This document shows positions 34,209-46,706 of a stretch of 64,000 nt of DNA, one piece after another. The notes under the pieces are model-generated. The model did not search any database, had not been told where the DNA came from, and saw only the letters and a program-made list of their open reading frames with translations. The position numbers and the translations under genes are program-made. Origin of the DNA: Pyrus communis (lineage: Eukaryota; Streptophyta; Magnoliopsida; Rosales; Rosaceae); contig NC_084807.1 in the NCBI RefSeq assembly GCF_963583255.1, positions 14,221,072 to 14,285,071 of the forward strand. The letters are read 5' to 3'. How positions within the stretch are numbered: position 1 is the stretch's first letter; every line of letters starts with the position of its first letter.

Positions 34209-35968
34209 CTTTTGAATCTCAAAACAAAAACACTTAAACATTCTCTCCCCCACACTTATTTTCTTTCATAATGTAACTCAAAAGGAATTCAATTAAGTCA
34301 TGCTCACTATCTTTTAAGAACAAGGGTAAGGACGGTCATATTCTAGGTTAGGTGAAGATAAAGTGGGTAAACAAAGAACATGGGTTAACATGGCTCAACG
34401 GGGGTAAAACTTACAACATATACGAAATATGGGAAGCGAGGCTATTTGGCTATGGTGGCAACTACACAACTTCATCTTGATATATGTTATGCAAATCAAT
34501 AACATGCTTTGAATGAAATGGGCATGAGTTCTAGCATTTGGAACTATATGATGAAACGCCTTCTAAGTAGTAACCAAGCAAAGAATAATGAGATCATGCA
34601 ACGATTTTAGAAAACAAGAAATCACAGATTATACTCTCCAAAGAACGTTATAGGCTCAAGTCTCTCAGGGTTGTAGCATTTGTTTGAGTTCCTTCCTTCA
34701 GGCATGTTACAAAAACTAAATTTTCTTTTATGATTGCATGTGAAGTTATACATTATAACCATAACCAAGCATATACCAAGAGTAAATCAAACTTTTCTCT
34801 ATGTTAATAACTCTTTTTAACAGTCATGCAATTACAAACCAAATCCTTTTCATTGTGTTGGAAGGTATCCTAAGACACAAACACACACACAAAAACAACT
34901 TTAAAACAACTCTTTTTGGGTTTTTCAAAACAATTTTTCAAATTTTTATGGGATTTTCGAATTTTTAAGACAAAACACACTAAAACAGTTTTAAAACAGT
35001 GAGAAACAACATGTGAAGTGATAGGTGATAAAATCCAACGAATTTGCATCAAATATACTTAGTTACCCCCCCACACTTAAATCAAACATTGTCCTCAATG
35101 TTTTAAGCATAGATTCACACAAAGCATAAGTAAATACACAAAAAGCACTTAAACATACTAAACATGGCATAATGTAATTAACAAAGAGAAGAGTTTAGAG
35201 ACGCAAATCTGGTTATAGAGTGTAAATTCCATCTTCTCTTTGTTGATTGCATTGAGGCTTGATCTTGATGATTCCACAGGCTTACTCTTGAACTGGTTTC
35301 TGCCCATCGTTGATTTTCCTTTGTGCTACTTCTTGAACTGGGCAGCAGGATGGTTCTTTTGGTCTCCCCCAAAGGTCTGAGCTTATCCCTTTTATCTGTT
35401 TCTTTGTTCAATCTTTCCAATTCGTATTGAAAAGGGTTGGAGGATAACTCAGCCTATGTTTGTCTCCACATGCTTCAATGTATCATTTGCACTTGCCTTA
35501 CTCGCTCCCCTTTGCAGAAGTGGTCCCTTCTCCGGAAGTGTATCAACCGTTGAAGATGACTACTCGAGAGCAACGCTAGGTAAGCAATCAGGAATAGATT
35601 CCAGACAGTTGGCTCCAGAACGGAAGACTGACTCCAAGTGCCGGCTGATTGCTTGTTTTACTTTGCCATGCGAGTAAGAACAAGGACAAAGAAAAAGACA
35701 GGGAAAGAGCATGATATGAGATACTTTTGCTTTTGACCTTGATGATATGAGATACCTTTGCTTTTGAAGAAGCGGTGAATGAATCAGCACATGTATTTGT
35801 TGTGCTGTTTCCTCCTGGGTCATATGTACTCCAGGCATCTGGTATCATCTTTGGGGAAGAAGAAAGAATTGAGTCTTTCGAAAGGCTTTGCTGGGAGTAC
35901 GCCCTCAGAGGTGAGGGAGAGTTGGGCATTTTTCTTCAGGTTTGCCCTGCCATAAAAGACGAAGGTCG
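33420..35968 (-). other. Polypurine tract and 3' non-coding region of element D
   Basis: The polypurine tract (reverse complement aatacccccacacttagc) is at 33420-33437. Further G-rich tracts of the same form lie at about 34248-34257 and 35066-35078. A long T-run is at about 34170-34208. Colinear with A 11661-14182. No gene supported. Confidence 0.75.
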
Positions 35969-36530
35969 ACATATATAGAGATAATATCAAGTGGTGGTAC
36001 TTGTTACCTTTGTCGACAAACGTTTTGATCCCGCAAATCTGGCTTTTTGAAATAGTGGCGCCTCTTCGATCTCTGAACACGCCTCTTCGATTTCTGAGCA
36101 GGCGCCCCTTCGATTTCTGAACGACGCCCCTTCGCTTTCTGAACGACACGTGGTAGTGCAGATGCGGTTCTTTTTGACAAAGCTGCACGCGTCTTCCGAA
36201 AAGCAGAGAAAGCGTCGCCGAACTTTGCGCTTGTCGGCTAAAGATGTGTAGTTGTGATGATGGCCTCCACGTGTTGTCTGAAAAGAAGAAATCTTTTGAC
36301 AAAGTTGAACGCGCCTTCTGAAAAGCCGAGAAAGCGTCGCCTAAATTACGCCGGAGATTCCGGCTTTTTTTTTTTTTTTTTTTTTGAATTGGTGGACGCG
36401 TCGCCTTGGCTTTTTTATTGAGCTATCGATCACCACAACAAGCACACTCTGCAGATTTCCCATTCTTGAAAATCGACTCCGGCCCTTTGAAATTTAACTC
36501 CATCCCTTTTCTTTGAACACTTTTGAAAAA
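35969..36530 (+). promoter_or_regulatory. Upstream/promoter region of the antisense gene, element D
   Basis: Plus-strand reading: catatatagagata at about 35969-35982, four 21-nt units (cgcccctTCGATTTCTGA type) at about 36058-36145, G-boxes CACGTG at 36147-36152 and 36268-36273, two AGAAAGCGTCGCC direct repeats, a T-run at about 36365-36385, then cttttttattgag about 115 nt before the ATG. The core-promoter assignment is inferred. Confidence 0.55.
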
Positions 36531-37223
36531 ATGGCAAACTCATCGAACCTTAGCTTGGAATTGAGCCTTAGCAGTGATACGGGCGCGCCGCGTCAAGGTA
36601 ACGTATGGCGCCCTTCTTTCTTTTCTTCTAACGGTCCTCTTTCAGGTGAAGACTCTGTGATGCAGGACGCCACAACAGCTACAATAGTAGCTAGGAACCT
36701 CCTCACTCCAAAAGATAGTAGGCTGCTGTCAGGACGGTCCGATGAGTTGGCCGTTCAAGAGTCCCTCGCACTTAGTGTTCAGTGTGCGAGTTCTGTGTCC
36801 AACATGGGCCAACGCCTGCTTGCCCGCTCCCGTCAGGTGGAATCATTGATGGCAGAGGTGGAAAGTCTCAAGCAGGAGATCCAGCAGCTGAAGTATGAGA
36901 ATAGAAGTTTGCACGTGCTTGCAAACAACTATTCGACGGGCATGAAGAGGAAGCTTGATGAGCTGCAAGAGTCTGAAGGTCGGATTCACAGTGACCGTCA
37001 AAGGTTCTCGTCTTTCCTCCAGAGGCACCTTTTTCCTGGCTCATCCAGCGCTTGGCCAAGTATTGAGGCCTGGAATGCTCTATCTTCGATGCCTCCCGCT
37101 CCGATGCCTTCTGTTCCTACGCCTTCCGCTCCGATGCCTTCTGTTCCTACGCCTTCCGTTCCTACGCCTTCCGCTTCAAGAGTAAAGCCACGTAGTGGGG
37201 CCTCAAGCAAACAACCTTTATGA
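36531..37223 (+). CDS. Antisense accessory protein of element D (230 aa, intact)
   Basis: The ATG at 36531 (context aaaaaATGGC) is the shared start. Residues 7-13 are LSLELSL (EAR-like). Residues 94-155 form the predicted coiled coil with leucines 106, 113, 120 and 127. MKRKL is at 138-142. From about residue 187 the tail is Pro-rich with APMPS and VPTPS repeats. N91 and R99 have bZIP-like spacing, but there is no basic region. A 48-nt GT...AG segment (36598-36645) lies in frame inside the ORF and might be an optional intron. It is transcribed toward pol, so the two units converge. Function unknown. Dimerisation and co-repressor recruitment are inferred from motifs. Confidence 0.78.
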   Translation: MANSSNLSLELSLSSDTGAPRQGNVWRPSFFSSNGPLSGEDSVMQDATTATIVARNLLTPKDSRLLSGRSDELAVQESLALSVQCASSVSNMGQRLLARSRQVESLMAEVESLKQEIQQLKYENRSLHVLANNYSTGMKRKLDELQESEGRIHSDRQRFSSFLQRHLFPGSSSAWPSIEAWNALSSMPPAPMPSVPTPSAPMPSVPTPSVPTPSASRVKPRSGASSKQPL

Positions 37224-37374
37224 AGCATCATCTTTCTTTGTTTAGCACTGCCTATCAATAAATCAAACATTTTCTCAATGTTACAATCATAGACTCACAC
37301 AATTAATAAACAAACAAACAATAACAACTAAACAACCTAACAAGGCAGAAACGAAATAGCAACAAAGAAAAGAA

Positions 37375-37405
<31 letters not shown>

Positions 37406-37776
37406 TTATCAAATTTTCGGAGTTTTATACCAAGACACTATAAAACACACTAAAACACTCTAAAAACGCTTAAAACAGCAAGAAACCACATTCTAAGTGA
37501 AAGGTGAATAAATCCCACGAAATTCATGCAAATACAAATTGTTTACCCCCCCACACTTAAATCAAACTTTGTCCTCAATGTTTTAAGCAGAAAGTCACAA
37601 CAGAGCAAGCAAATAAACAAATACGAGAAAGAAAGCAAAGTAAAGGCAGTAAAGAAAAAGAAAGGAATAAAAATAAGTCTCTTAAAGGGGTTTCCAAGTT
37701 CTTCTCTATTCGGATGCATGGGTTGCCTCCCACGAAGCGCTTTCTTTTACGTCTTGCAGCCGGACGGTACCTCCGT
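37224..37776 (-). other. Spacer between antisense ORF and pol stop, element D
   Basis: Non-coding. T-run at about 37376-37400 and the first polypurine-like block (reverse complement ttacccccccacactt, about 37542-37558) followed by the conserved gtcctcaatgttttaagc. Confidence 0.75.
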
Positions 37777-40700
37777 TTAAGCTTGACTAGGTTCCACGGC
37801 ATGGAGGGGTACCTCCTCCACGACATTCTCCTCAAACATCTCGTAATAGGGCTTCAATCGATGCCCATTCACTTTGAATTCTTGCTGCGTCCTTGAACTT
37901 TTGATTTGCACTGCACCATGAGGGAAAACATTAGTAACAACAAACGGGCCAATCCATTTAGAACGCAACTTACCAGGAAACAAACGTAGGCGAGAGTTGA
38001 AAAGTAACACTTTCTGCCCAACTGCGAAGGTCTTGGTTCGAATCATTTTATCATGGAATGCTTTGGTCTTGGCTTTGTACATTCGGGCATTCTCATAGGC
38101 TTCATTCCGAATCTCCTCAAGTTCATTCAATTGGAGCTTCCTATGAACTCCCGCTGCATCTATGTCCATGTTGAAAGTCTTCACGGCCCAATGTGCCTTG
38201 TGCTCTAACTCTACGGGCAAATGACATGGCTTACCATAGACGAGCCGAAAAGGTGACATCCCAATGGGTGTTTTGTATGCCGTACGATATGCCCACAGTG
38301 CATCATCTAAACGTAAGCTCCAATCCCTCCTTGTTGGTCCAACGGTCTTCTCCAAAATTTGTTTGATTTCTCGGTTAGACACCTCGGCTTGGCCATTTGT
38401 TTGAGGATGGTAAGGTGTGGAGACCTTATGGTTGACATGGTACTTTCTTAGCAACGCCTCAATGGTCCGATTGCAAAAGTGAGACCCTCCATCACTTATG
38501 ATTACTCTCGGCATTCCAAACCTAGCAAAAATGTTAGTTTTCACGAAATCTGCAACCACCTTAGAATCGTTAGTACGGGTGGCTTTTGCTTCCACCCATT
38601 TAGAAACATAATCAACGGCAAGCAAGATATAAGTGAAACCATAAGATGGAGGGAAAGGGCCCATGAAATCAATGCCCCAAACATCAAAAATTTCAACATT
38701 AAAGACAGGGGTTTGCGGCATTTGGTCCTTGGTACCTATGTTACCCATTCGTTGGCAACGATCACAAGACATACAAAAGGTTCTAGCATCCCTAAATATA
38801 GTCGGCCAATAAAAACCACACTCTAAAACCTTGAGGGCAGTGCGTTGTGTGCCAAAATGACCACCACATGCATATGTGTGACAAAAGCTTAGAATTGAGT
38901 GAAATTCAGAATCATGCACACATCTACGTATAATTTGATCTGAGCAATACTTCCACAAATAAGGGTCATCCCAAACATAGAAACGTGCATCATTTTTAAG
39001 CTTATCACGTTGGTGCTTGTTTAGTTCATTTGGAATTTGTTTAGCCACCAAGTAATTCACTAAATCTGCATACCATGGTTCACTTACCTCAATGGAAAGC
39101 AGCTGCTCATCGGGAAAAGTTTCAGGGATAGGTACGGCATGTTCATGCTCCTCATGGATCATTCGGCTTAAATGGTCAGCCACTACATTCTCGCTTCCTT
39201 TCTTATCCCGGATTTCAATATCAAATTCTTGAAGAAGAAGAATCCAACGGATAAGCCTCGGCTTTGCTTCCTTTTTCGTGAGCAAGTACCTCAAAGCTGC
39301 ATGATCAGAATAAACGATTACTTTAGTACCAATTAAATATGAACGGAATTTATCTAAAGCAAAAACCACAGCTAGAAGTTCTTTTTCCGTCGTGGAGTAG
39401 TTCAATTGGGCATCATTGAGAGTCCGAGAGGCATAATATATGACATGCGGCCGCTTGTCTCTTCTTTGTCCTAGAACAGCTCCTAATGCATAGTCGGATG
39501 CATCGCACATGAGCTCGAACGGAAGGCTCCAATCTGGAGGTACAATAATGGGGGCTGAGACTAGCTTCTCCTTGAGTTGGTTAAATGCCGAATTACACTC
39601 TTCATCAAACTTGAATGGCACATCTTTTTGAAGCAATCGGCAAAGAGGGTTGGACATCTTGGAGAAGTCCTTGATAAAACGCCTATAGAACCCTGCATGG
39701 CCAAGAAACGAACGTACCTCTCTAACCGAAGTAGGAGAGGGTAAGTGACGTACAAGGTCTATTTTTGATTTATCTACTTCAATTCCTTTTTCTGAAACAA
39801 TATGTCCTAAAACTATACCTTGTTTCACCATAAAGTGACATTTCTCCCAATTCAAGACAAGGTTAGTTTCAACACATCGTTTCAAAATTAAGGTCAGATT
39901 ATCCAAGCAATTATCAAATGAACTCCCAAATACACTGAAATCATCCATGAAAACCTCAATGATCTTTTCAACAAAATCGGAAAATATACTTACCATACAC
40001 CTTTGGAAAGTGGCCGGTGCGTTGCATAAGCCAAATGGCATGCGACGATAAGCAAATGTTCCAAAGGGACATGTGAATGTGGTCTTCTCTTGATCATCCG
40101 GGGCTATCACAATTTGGTTATATCCAGAGTATCCATCAAGAAAACAGTAAAAAGCATGACCGGCTAACCTTTCGAGCATTTGGTCGATGAATGGCAAAGG
40201 AAAGTGATCTTTCCTAGTCATGGCATTTAGCTTCCGGTAATCGATACATACTCGCCATCCAGTCTGAATGCGTGTAGGCACGAGCTCATTCTCATCATTC
40301 TTGATAACAGTTACTCCGGACTTCTTGGGAACGACTTGAACTGGAGAGACCCAACGGCTATCGGAGATAGGGTAGATCACTCCGCAATCCAAAAGTTTGA
40401 TTATTTCCTTCTTCACCACTTCCATCATCGGAGGGTTGAGACGGCGTTGAGCCTCTCGAGTTGGTTTAGCCCCCTCCTCAAGAAGTATACGGTGCATGCA
40501 TGTGGTAGGGCTTATTCCTTTAATGTCGGCCAAAGTCCACCCTATGGCCGTTTTGTGCTCTCGCAGCACCCTCACAAGCTTCTCCTCCTCCATTGCCGTG
40601 AGACTTGATGAAATGATGACGGGCAATGTTTCGCCTTTTCCCAAAAACACATACTTCAAATGGTCTGGCAACGGCTTAAGTTCAAGCGATGGTGCCTGAA

Positions 40701-43230
40701 CAACAGAAGGTAGCATCTTAGTGGAAACTGAATTTGAAAGTGAGAGTGGAACCTTACCATATTGTTGTGGCAATGACTCAAGGGCTGCCACAACCTCAAT
40801 TATTTCTTCACTAGAACCCATTGCAAAGAATTCCTCCTCCTTGCCGTGGCCTTGCATTGGCCCAAATCCTTCATTTTTGCGCTCTATGGCCTTAGTGATG
40901 GTTGTTTCCAGGGCGTCCTCGTTCAATTCTTCAAGGTATACCTGCGCCAAAGAATCGATAACATCAATGGAAAAACAAGAATGGTCATCAACGGGATATC
41001 TCATAGTTTCAGAAATATTAAAATCAATCACTTCCCCATCGAATTCCATTGTCAAGGTGCCTTTGTATACATCAATCTCCATGTCTAGGACGTAGAAATC
41101 AGCCGGAAAAATTAAATGGTTCACCTGCACAAGCACATCCTCCAAAACTCCTTTTGGATACGCGTTAGAACGATCAGCCAATTGTATAATTACACCATCT
41201 TGTTTTAATTCACCCAAATTCATAGATGCATAAATAGAATAAGGCATGACATTTATGGATGCACCTAAATCAAGCATGGCATGTTCAAAACGATTATGTC
41301 CAATTACACAAGGAATCGTGAAACTACCGGGGTCTTTGCACTTGGTAGGCAGTTTACGTTGCAAAACAGCGGACACATTCTCGCTTACCTTCACTACCTC
41401 TTTGTTTGCCCTTCTTCTCTTTGTATTGCATAGGTCCTTGAGGAATTTAGCATACTTTGGAACCTGTTTGATTGCATCGAGAAGCGGTATGTTCACTTGC
41501 ACTTTCCGGAATGTTTCAAGAATGTCCTTCTCGCTTTCTTCCTTTTTTTCTTGCATGAACCTGCGAGGAAAAGGTACATTGGGCAGATTAGGACGTGAAG
41601 TACATGAATTTGAACTTAAATTACCTGATTTGGCCGAGTTAGGGTGATCTGCCTCAGGTTGTGTCGTCTCTTCATCTACTTTCTGGGCAGATTTGGGATT
41701 GTTTGGCTCGGTCCCAACTTCTTTTCCACCCCTTAGGGTGATGGCCTTGGCGGATTCGAATCCTCCCTTTGGATTGACTGTGGTTGAGCTAGGAAGCTTT
41801 CCTTGCTCTCTAATCTGTCCAAGGAACTCAGAAATCTGCCCTATTTGTTTCTTCATATCCGTCATTTCCTTCTCGTTATTTGCTATCCGGTTGTTTTGAT
41901 TTTGCAACCCCTGCGAAATAGAGGTTAGTAATTGCATAGCTTGATCACTTTCCAAGGACGTACCTGAATGAGATGATGTCGAAGGTTGTTGGGGTTGTTG
42001 GGGTTGTTGGGGTGCATACGGCTTGGAATAAAAACCAGGGGGGTTTGGCCTAAATCCTCCTTGTTGGGCAGCTTGTTGTGGCTCCCTCCATTTGAAGTTT
42101 GGATGGTCCCTCCATCCGGCATTGTAAGTGTTCGAGTATGGGTTGTTTTGATTTTGTCCTTGGAAACCAATTGCATTGGCAGATTCCCACCCACCATTCT
42201 CGATTAGTTGAGGGCACTTGTCGGATGTATGCCCTTGAATTGAGCACACGCCACAAACTTGGTGTTCTTGTGCTTTTGGACCAATCACAACCTGAGAAAC
42301 AAGAGAAGTAAGATTAGCAAGTTGTGATTGAATTTCAGAAATAGCACTCACCTCATTTACACTTTGTTGTCGTGGGGCTTCCCTTTGACCCACTCCTTCA
42401 TATTGTTGAACGTTGAGCGCTCGGTTGGCTATGAGAATCTTGGCATCCCTTGGTGTTTTGTCCACCAATGCTCCTCCCGCTGATGCATCAAGCATTTGAC
42501 GTTCGATAGGAAGGAGGCCCTCATAGAAATATTGAAGGAGAAGTTCCTCCTTCATTTGATGTTGAGGACATGAAGCTACAAGGCCCTTGAAGCGCTCATA
42601 ATAAGCCGGGAATGTCTCGCCATGATTCTGTTGAATACCACTAATTTTCTTCCGTAGGAGAATCACTCTCGAAGTAGGGAAGAATTTCTCCAAGAAAGCA
42701 CGCTTCATACTCTCCCACGAAGTCACAGTTCCCGGGGCTAGTTCGTAGAGCCAATCTTTGGCCTTGTCCATAAGTGAAAATGGAAAGGCCTTCATCTTCA
42801 ATATACTCCCATCCACATTGACGGGGGTCATGCTCGAACAAACCACCTCGAACTCCTTCAAGTGTTTGTTGGGGTCTTCCATAGACAAGCCATGGAACTT
42901 CGGAATATGGTGTAACAAACTGGATTTGAGTTCAAATTCCTCAGTCTTCCCCTCTGCAGCCGTGGGGTATTGGATACAAAGAGGCAATGCATTATCCAAA
43001 CCCGAGGCCGAAAGCTCCTTGATGGTTCTATTATCTGCTGCCATGGCTTGTTCTTCTTCAAAAATCTGATCTGTGGGCTTTTCTTCTACACCTACTTCGT
43101 CTTCTTCAAGCCCAGGTTGTGGTGGAGGTTGTGGTGGCTCTTGTTGACTCCTCGTTCTCCTCAAAGTGCGTTCAAAATCACCGTCAAAGTCGGAGATGTT
43201 CTCTATAATAGGCCGAGAGCTACGAGTCAT
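37777..43230 (-). CDS. gag-pol: Gag-pol polyprotein of element D (1817 aa, open throughout)
   Basis: One uninterrupted frame from [11 protein letters not shown] to VEPSQA. Gag capsid about 90-270; CCHC knuckle C326-x2-C329-x4-H334-x4-C339; protease DLGA with D654; RT with FMDD (D1096, D1097); RNase H (D1243 in CDAS); integrase HHCC finger and D1521, D1580, E1616 in DD35E spacing; C-terminal SKWIGPF module, no chromodomain. Compared with A it has six extra residues in a PQQ repeat near 410 and lacks 23 residues (the DSAHSTSL...TARTK segment, 69 bp, junction near 41077-41081). The missing piece includes ILLGRPF, the conserved second motif of retroviral-type proteases, so polyprotein processing is probably lost although RT and integrase look intact. 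Confidence 0.96.
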   Translation of the reverse strand: MTRSSRPIIENISDFDGDFERTLRRTRSQQEPPQPPPQPGLEEDEVGVEEKPTDQIFEEEQAMAADNRTIKELSASGLDNALPLCIQYPTAAEGKTEEFELKSSLLHHIPKFHGLSMEDPNKHLKEFEVVCSSMTPVNVDGSILKMKAFPFSLMDKAKDWLYELAPGTVTSWESMKRAFLEKFFPTSRVILLRKKISGIQQNHGETFPAYYERFKGLVASCPQHQMKEELLLQYFYEGLLPIERQMLDASAGGALVDKTPRDAKILIANRALNVQQYEGVGQREAPRQQSVNEVSAISEIQSQLANLTSLVSQVVIGPKAQEHQVCGVCSIQGHTSDKCPQLIENGGWESANAIGFQGQNQNNPYSNTYNAGWRDHPNFKWREPQQAAQQGGFRPNPPGFYSKPYAPQQPQQPQQPSTSSHSGTSLESDQAMQLLTSISQGLQNQNNRIANNEKEMTDMKKQIGQISEFLGQIREQGKLPSSTTVNPKGGFESAKAITLRGGKEVGTEPNNPKSAQKVDEETTQPEADHPNSAKSGNLSSNSCTSRPNLPNVPFPRRFMQEKKEESEKDILETFRKVQVNIPLLDAIKQVPKYAKFLKDLCNTKRRRANKEVVKVSENVSAVLQRKLPTKCKDPGSFTIPCVIGHNRFEHAMLDLGASINVMPYSIYASMNLGELKQDGVIIQLADRSNAYPKGVLEDVLVQVNHLIFPADFYVLDMEIDVYKGTLTMEFDGEVIDFNISETMRYPVDDHSCFSIDVIDSLAQVYLEELNEDALETTITKAIERKNEGFGPMQGHGKEEEFFAMGSSEEIIEVVAALESLPQQYGKVPLSLSNSVSTKMLPSVVQAPSLELKPLPDHLKYVFLGKGETLPVIISSSLTAMEEEKLVRVLREHKTAIGWTLADIKGISPTTCMHRILLEEGAKPTREAQRRLNPPMMEVVKKEIIKLLDCGVIYPISDSRWVSPVQVVPKKSGVTVIKNDENELVPTRIQTGWRVCIDYRKLNAMTRKDHFPLPFIDQMLERLAGHAFYCFLDGYSGYNQIVIAPDDQEKTTFTCPFGTFAYRRMPFGLCNAPATFQRCMVSIFSDFVEKIIEVFMDDFSVFGSSFDNCLDNLTLILKRCVETNLVLNWEKCHFMVKQGIVLGHIVSEKGIEVDKSKIDLVRHLPSPTSVREVRSFLGHAGFYRRFIKDFSKMSNPLCRLLQKDVPFKFDEECNSAFNQLKEKLVSAPIIVPPDWSLPFELMCDASDYALGAVLGQRRDKRPHVIYYASRTLNDAQLNYSTTEKELLAVVFALDKFRSYLIGTKVIVYSDHAALRYLLTKKEAKPRLIRWILLLQEFDIEIRDKKGSENVVADHLSRMIHEEHEHAVPIPETFPDEQLLSIEVSEPWYADLVNYLVAKQIPNELNKHQRDKLKNDARFYVWDDPYLWKYCSDQIIRRCVHDSEFHSILSFCHTYACGGHFGTQRTALKVLECGFYWPTIFRDARTFCMSCDRCQRMGNIGTKDQMPQTPVFNVEIFDVWGIDFMGPFPPSYGFTYILLAVDYVSKWVEAKATRTNDSKVVADFVKTNIFARFGMPRVIISDGGSHFCNRTIEALLRKYHVNHKVSTPYHPQTNGQAEVSNREIKQILEKTVGPTRRDWSLRLDDALWAYRTAYKTPIGMSPFRLVYGKPCHLPVELEHKAHWAVKTFNMDIDAAGVHRKLQLNELEEIRNEAYENARMYKAKTKAFHDKMIRTKTFAVGQKVLLFNSRLRLFPGKLRSKWIGPFVVTNVFPHGAVQIKSSRTQQEFKVNGHRLKPYYEMFEENVVEEVPLHAVEPSQA

Positions 43231-43338
43231 ACACAGTACCTAAAAAAAAACAAGGAAACAAACAAACTAAGAATTTGAAATAAGAATGCACGAAAAACAA
43301 AATATAAAAATAAAGACAAAGGATTAGCAAAGTTGCTA

Positions 43339-43357
43339 ATCCCCGGCAACGGCGCCA
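43339..43357 (-). promoter_or_regulatory. Primer-binding site, tRNA-Asp, element D
   Basis: The plus strand reads ATCCCCGGCAACGGCGCCA, the tRNA-Asp 3' end itself, 5 bases from the LTR border at 43363. The leader hairpin arms (tgctaatcc / ggattagca) are adjacent at about 43320-43343. Confidence 0.95.
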
Positions 43358-43362
43358 AAATT

Positions 43363-45712
43363 TGATGCGAGATTTACTTGACACTCAAATTAAACCCTCG
43401 TTTGACAATTGTAGTAGAATGGATAAGTGAGGGATCGTTCTAGACCGGGGATTAGGAGGGCTTGCTAAAACCTTCTAAATTGACTTAAAAACATAAAAAC
43501 TAAATTAAAATACTCTTAACAAGACTACTAGGACTCAGAATGGCTTTGAAAAACTCAAATTGTCTAAAACAATCAAATTGACTCAAATAGAAGCTAGAAC
43601 TTGATTTAGACGAATTTGCAAGTGTTTATGACTCCAAAAGCTTAAAGATACAAAAATAAAACAAATACGAATGATTAAGACTTAACAAAATAGGGGGGGA
43701 AATTGTGGTTGGACGATATTAAATTAAATGGACAGAATATAATTAAAGGCAAAATGTAAATATGAATGTGATAAAAATATGGATGATGGAATAGCCAAGG
43801 GGTTCTTCTCCACACATGTTACACTTGCAAAACAAAATTGATTCTCAGTTGGTCTTTCGATAAGTTGTGAAACTCAATGCTCCAAGTTAATTAGATCCAC
43901 TTAGATTAACTTTCAGATTTCCCTAAATTCGTTGGATTGAATGGAATACGCATTACAACCAAATTATTCTTAATCAAAGTCCCTAACTATGGAATACGCA
44001 TGATAGAGACATTCAACAAAGATCATTAAGTTCAACGGAAATCATAAACATCGACGAGGCATTCGTTACTATGGAATACGCATGAAACTTATGCCAAGAA
44101 TTCATTTAACGCGATTGTTTATAAGCAACCTCCACTACTTGTGAATATAAGTTCATAGCGATTAGGTGAAATTCACTTATATTCTAGCGTCATATTTATG
44201 CATGAAAATTAAGCTTGCAATCTCAATGAACATACATAAATAAGTTATCAATCAAACAGTTAAACGAATTGAATCCACAACTTATGAAATTCCAACCAAA
44301 CGTAATCAATTCAAATTGCAAATATAAACATAGTTTCGAATCACCCCCTAGCTAAAGGGGGTTTAGTTCCTCATAACTTTGAAATTAAAGAAACACCTAA
44401 ACATTCCAACAACTCAAACGTGAATTGTATGAACGTTTAGGCACTCTTCTCTTCCCTTCTCATACGTACAAAACAAAGAGAATTAAATTTAAACTTTGAA
44501 ATCAAAGAAACACCTAAACATTCCAACAACTCAAACTTGAATTGTATGAACGTTTAAGCACTCTTTTCTTCCTCGTTGTTGTAGCACAAGGTCTAAGGTG
44601 AGCTTTGGGGATTATGTGAAGTGTTTTGGAGGGATGGGAAGTGGTTGGATAGTGGCTGCAATGAAGGAGAAAAACTGCACAGAAAATGGAAGGGGAATTG
44701 CGGCAATGGATGTGTATTTGTGTTGTGTGAAGTGTTGTGAATGGAAATATGAGATATGAATTGAATGAATGAATGCAAGGGTATTTATAGGAGTAGTGGA
44801 GGGAACATATGGTTGTTTGTTTAAGATGCAAGTGGCTAATTAATGATGGAAAAGTATGTGATTTAAAGGATGCAAAGTGAATGAATCATGAATCATTGTG
44901 GATGAAAGGTGGAAGTGCATGTGTTGATGACTAGGTTAGTGGGTGGAAATCTGAAAATGGCATATAGGAATGGGAGCTCACGGTTTGAATGTGTAAAGTG
45001 TGTGTGAATGCATGTGAAGATGCAATAAATAATGCATGTAGGGTTAGGAAATAATGAAGAAATGCATGTGAGATGTTTGGAAAGGAAATGGGAACCCATG
45101 GCAATGAAGTTGTTTTGTGTTGTGAATTATGATGAATGCATGTGAGTTAAAGAGGGAGAATGTGGTGAAATGATGAAGTAGGAAGGTGGAAATGCATGTG
45201 AGATGTTTGGAAAGGAATAAAGAATGAATGGTGGAAATGTGAGTGAATGATGTGCATGTGTGAGAATGCATGTGGAATTAAGAGGAGTATGGAAGTGAAA
45301 TAAATGAATGATATGTTAAGTGATAAGTGAATGATATGTGGTGAGTGATAAGTGAATGGTTTGATAAGTGATAAATGAATTAGTTTAAAGGGCTAGGGTT
45401 TAAGTACATAGAATGGGCCTAAAATAGGTTGGTTTGTATGGCATAATGTGTTTGATTGGGCTAGAGCCATTGTTTTGTGTCTTCAAGTGCATACAGGTCC
45501 TTCAAATTCGTCCATCCTCTTGGCTCCATGGATAAGCTATCCAATCCATGCCCAAAAATGCTCCAAATGGCCTCAAAATGCACTTTCTTGCTCCCTAGGC
45601 CCTTAGAACCTGAAAACACACAAAAGAAGCATAAAGGACTAAAATAACGAGAGAAACATAACGTAAATGCACGAGAACAAGCCATTTAAGTCGCATGAAT
45701 ATGCTCCTATCA
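43363..45712 (-). repeat. 5' LTR of element D
   Basis: 2350 bp, same length as the 3' LTR. TATA box (reverse complement TATTTATA) at 44782-44789. Two hairpin blocks at about 44395-44560. U5 segment ccggggattagg at about 43446. Confidence 0.95.
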
Positions 45713-46706
45713 TAATGTTGGCCCAAATGTTTTGATTTCAAACACTAATCTACCCAATGTTCCTTTCCCTCGCAGATTTGCACAATCAAAAAAGGAAGAA
45801 AGCAAAAAGGACATTTTGGATACCTTTCGAAAAGTCCAAGTAAACATTCCTTTACTTGATGCTACTAAGCAAGTGCCCAGGTATGCACAGTTTTTAAAAG
45901 AGTTATGCACAACTAGGAAAAGAATTTCAAACAAAGAAGTTGTGAAAGTAAGTGAAAATGTATCCGCGGTTTTGCAACGAAAGTTACCTCCAAAGTGTAA
46001 GGATCCAGGGAGTTTTACTATCCCATGCATAATTGGAAACACTAGATTTGAACAATGCATGTTAGATTTAGGTGCTTCTATTAATGTCATGCCATATTCC
46101 ATTTATGCATCTATGAACCTTGGTGAGTTAAAACAAGATGGCGTTATAATTCAATTGGCCGATCGTTCTAATGCTTATCCCAAGGGAGTCCTTGAGGATG
46201 TTTTAGTACAGGTCAATCATCTTATATTTCCTGCAGATTTTTATGTCTTAGAAATCGAGGATTCGAGCCATGCTCCATCATTGCCAATCTTGCTAGGCCG
46301 TCTATTCATGAAAACAGCGAGAACAAAGATAGACGTGTTTACGGGAACATTAACCATGGAGTTTGATGGGGACATTATTAATTTTAATCTTTCTGAAACC
46401 ATTAAATATCCAATTGAGGACCATTCTTGTTTTGCTATTGGCATTGTTGATTCTTTGGCACAGGTGCATTTGGATCAAATGAACGAAGATGCACTTGAGG
46501 TAGCCTTAGTGCATGGCATAGGAGCAAGAAATGAGGGTGAGGGAATCCTTGCAACCCACGGCATGCAATCTGACCATATTGTCGTGCCCCTTTGTGGTGA
46601 AGTGATTAAAATGGTCGTTGCCCTCGAGTCATTGCCCTTACACTCTGGTAAGTCTCCACTCTCAATTTTAGATTCGGTTTTGACTAACAAGTTACTTCCA
46701 TCAATT
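45713..46706 (+). pseudogene. Element C gag-protease fragment 3
   Basis: The open frame resumes C after [12 protein letters not shown], the [20 protein letters not shown] linker, protease [13 protein letters not shown], and ILLGRLFMKTART, where A has GRPF (P to L in a conserved protease motif). It runs to LLPSI and is then cut by solo LTR E at 46707. It shows what the protease segment deleted from D should look like. Confidence 0.88.

Larger units (their letters stand above)
31070..45712 (-). mobile_element. Element D: complete young Athila-like retrotransposon
   Basis: 14.6 kb with all parts: 5' LTR (right), PBS, uninterrupted gag-pol, antisense ORF, polypurine tract, 3' LTR (left). Flanks are taatt (31065-31069) and taatg (45713-45717), a target duplication with one mismatch in element C's gag-PR spacer. 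LTRs are both 2350 bp and I find about three differences. D is the least decayed element here, but its protease has a 69-bp in-frame deletion. Confidence 0.95.

Noticed and set aside
36801..36914. Antisense protein as a bZIP transcription factor
   Set aside because: N91 and R99 have bZIP-like spacing and a leucine zipper follows, but the stretch between is not basic and the arginine-to-first-leucine distance is 6 instead of 9 residues.
38479..38826. 115-codon ORF opposite the integrase of D
   Set aside because: A shadow of the integrase frame. It lacks start context and known motifs.
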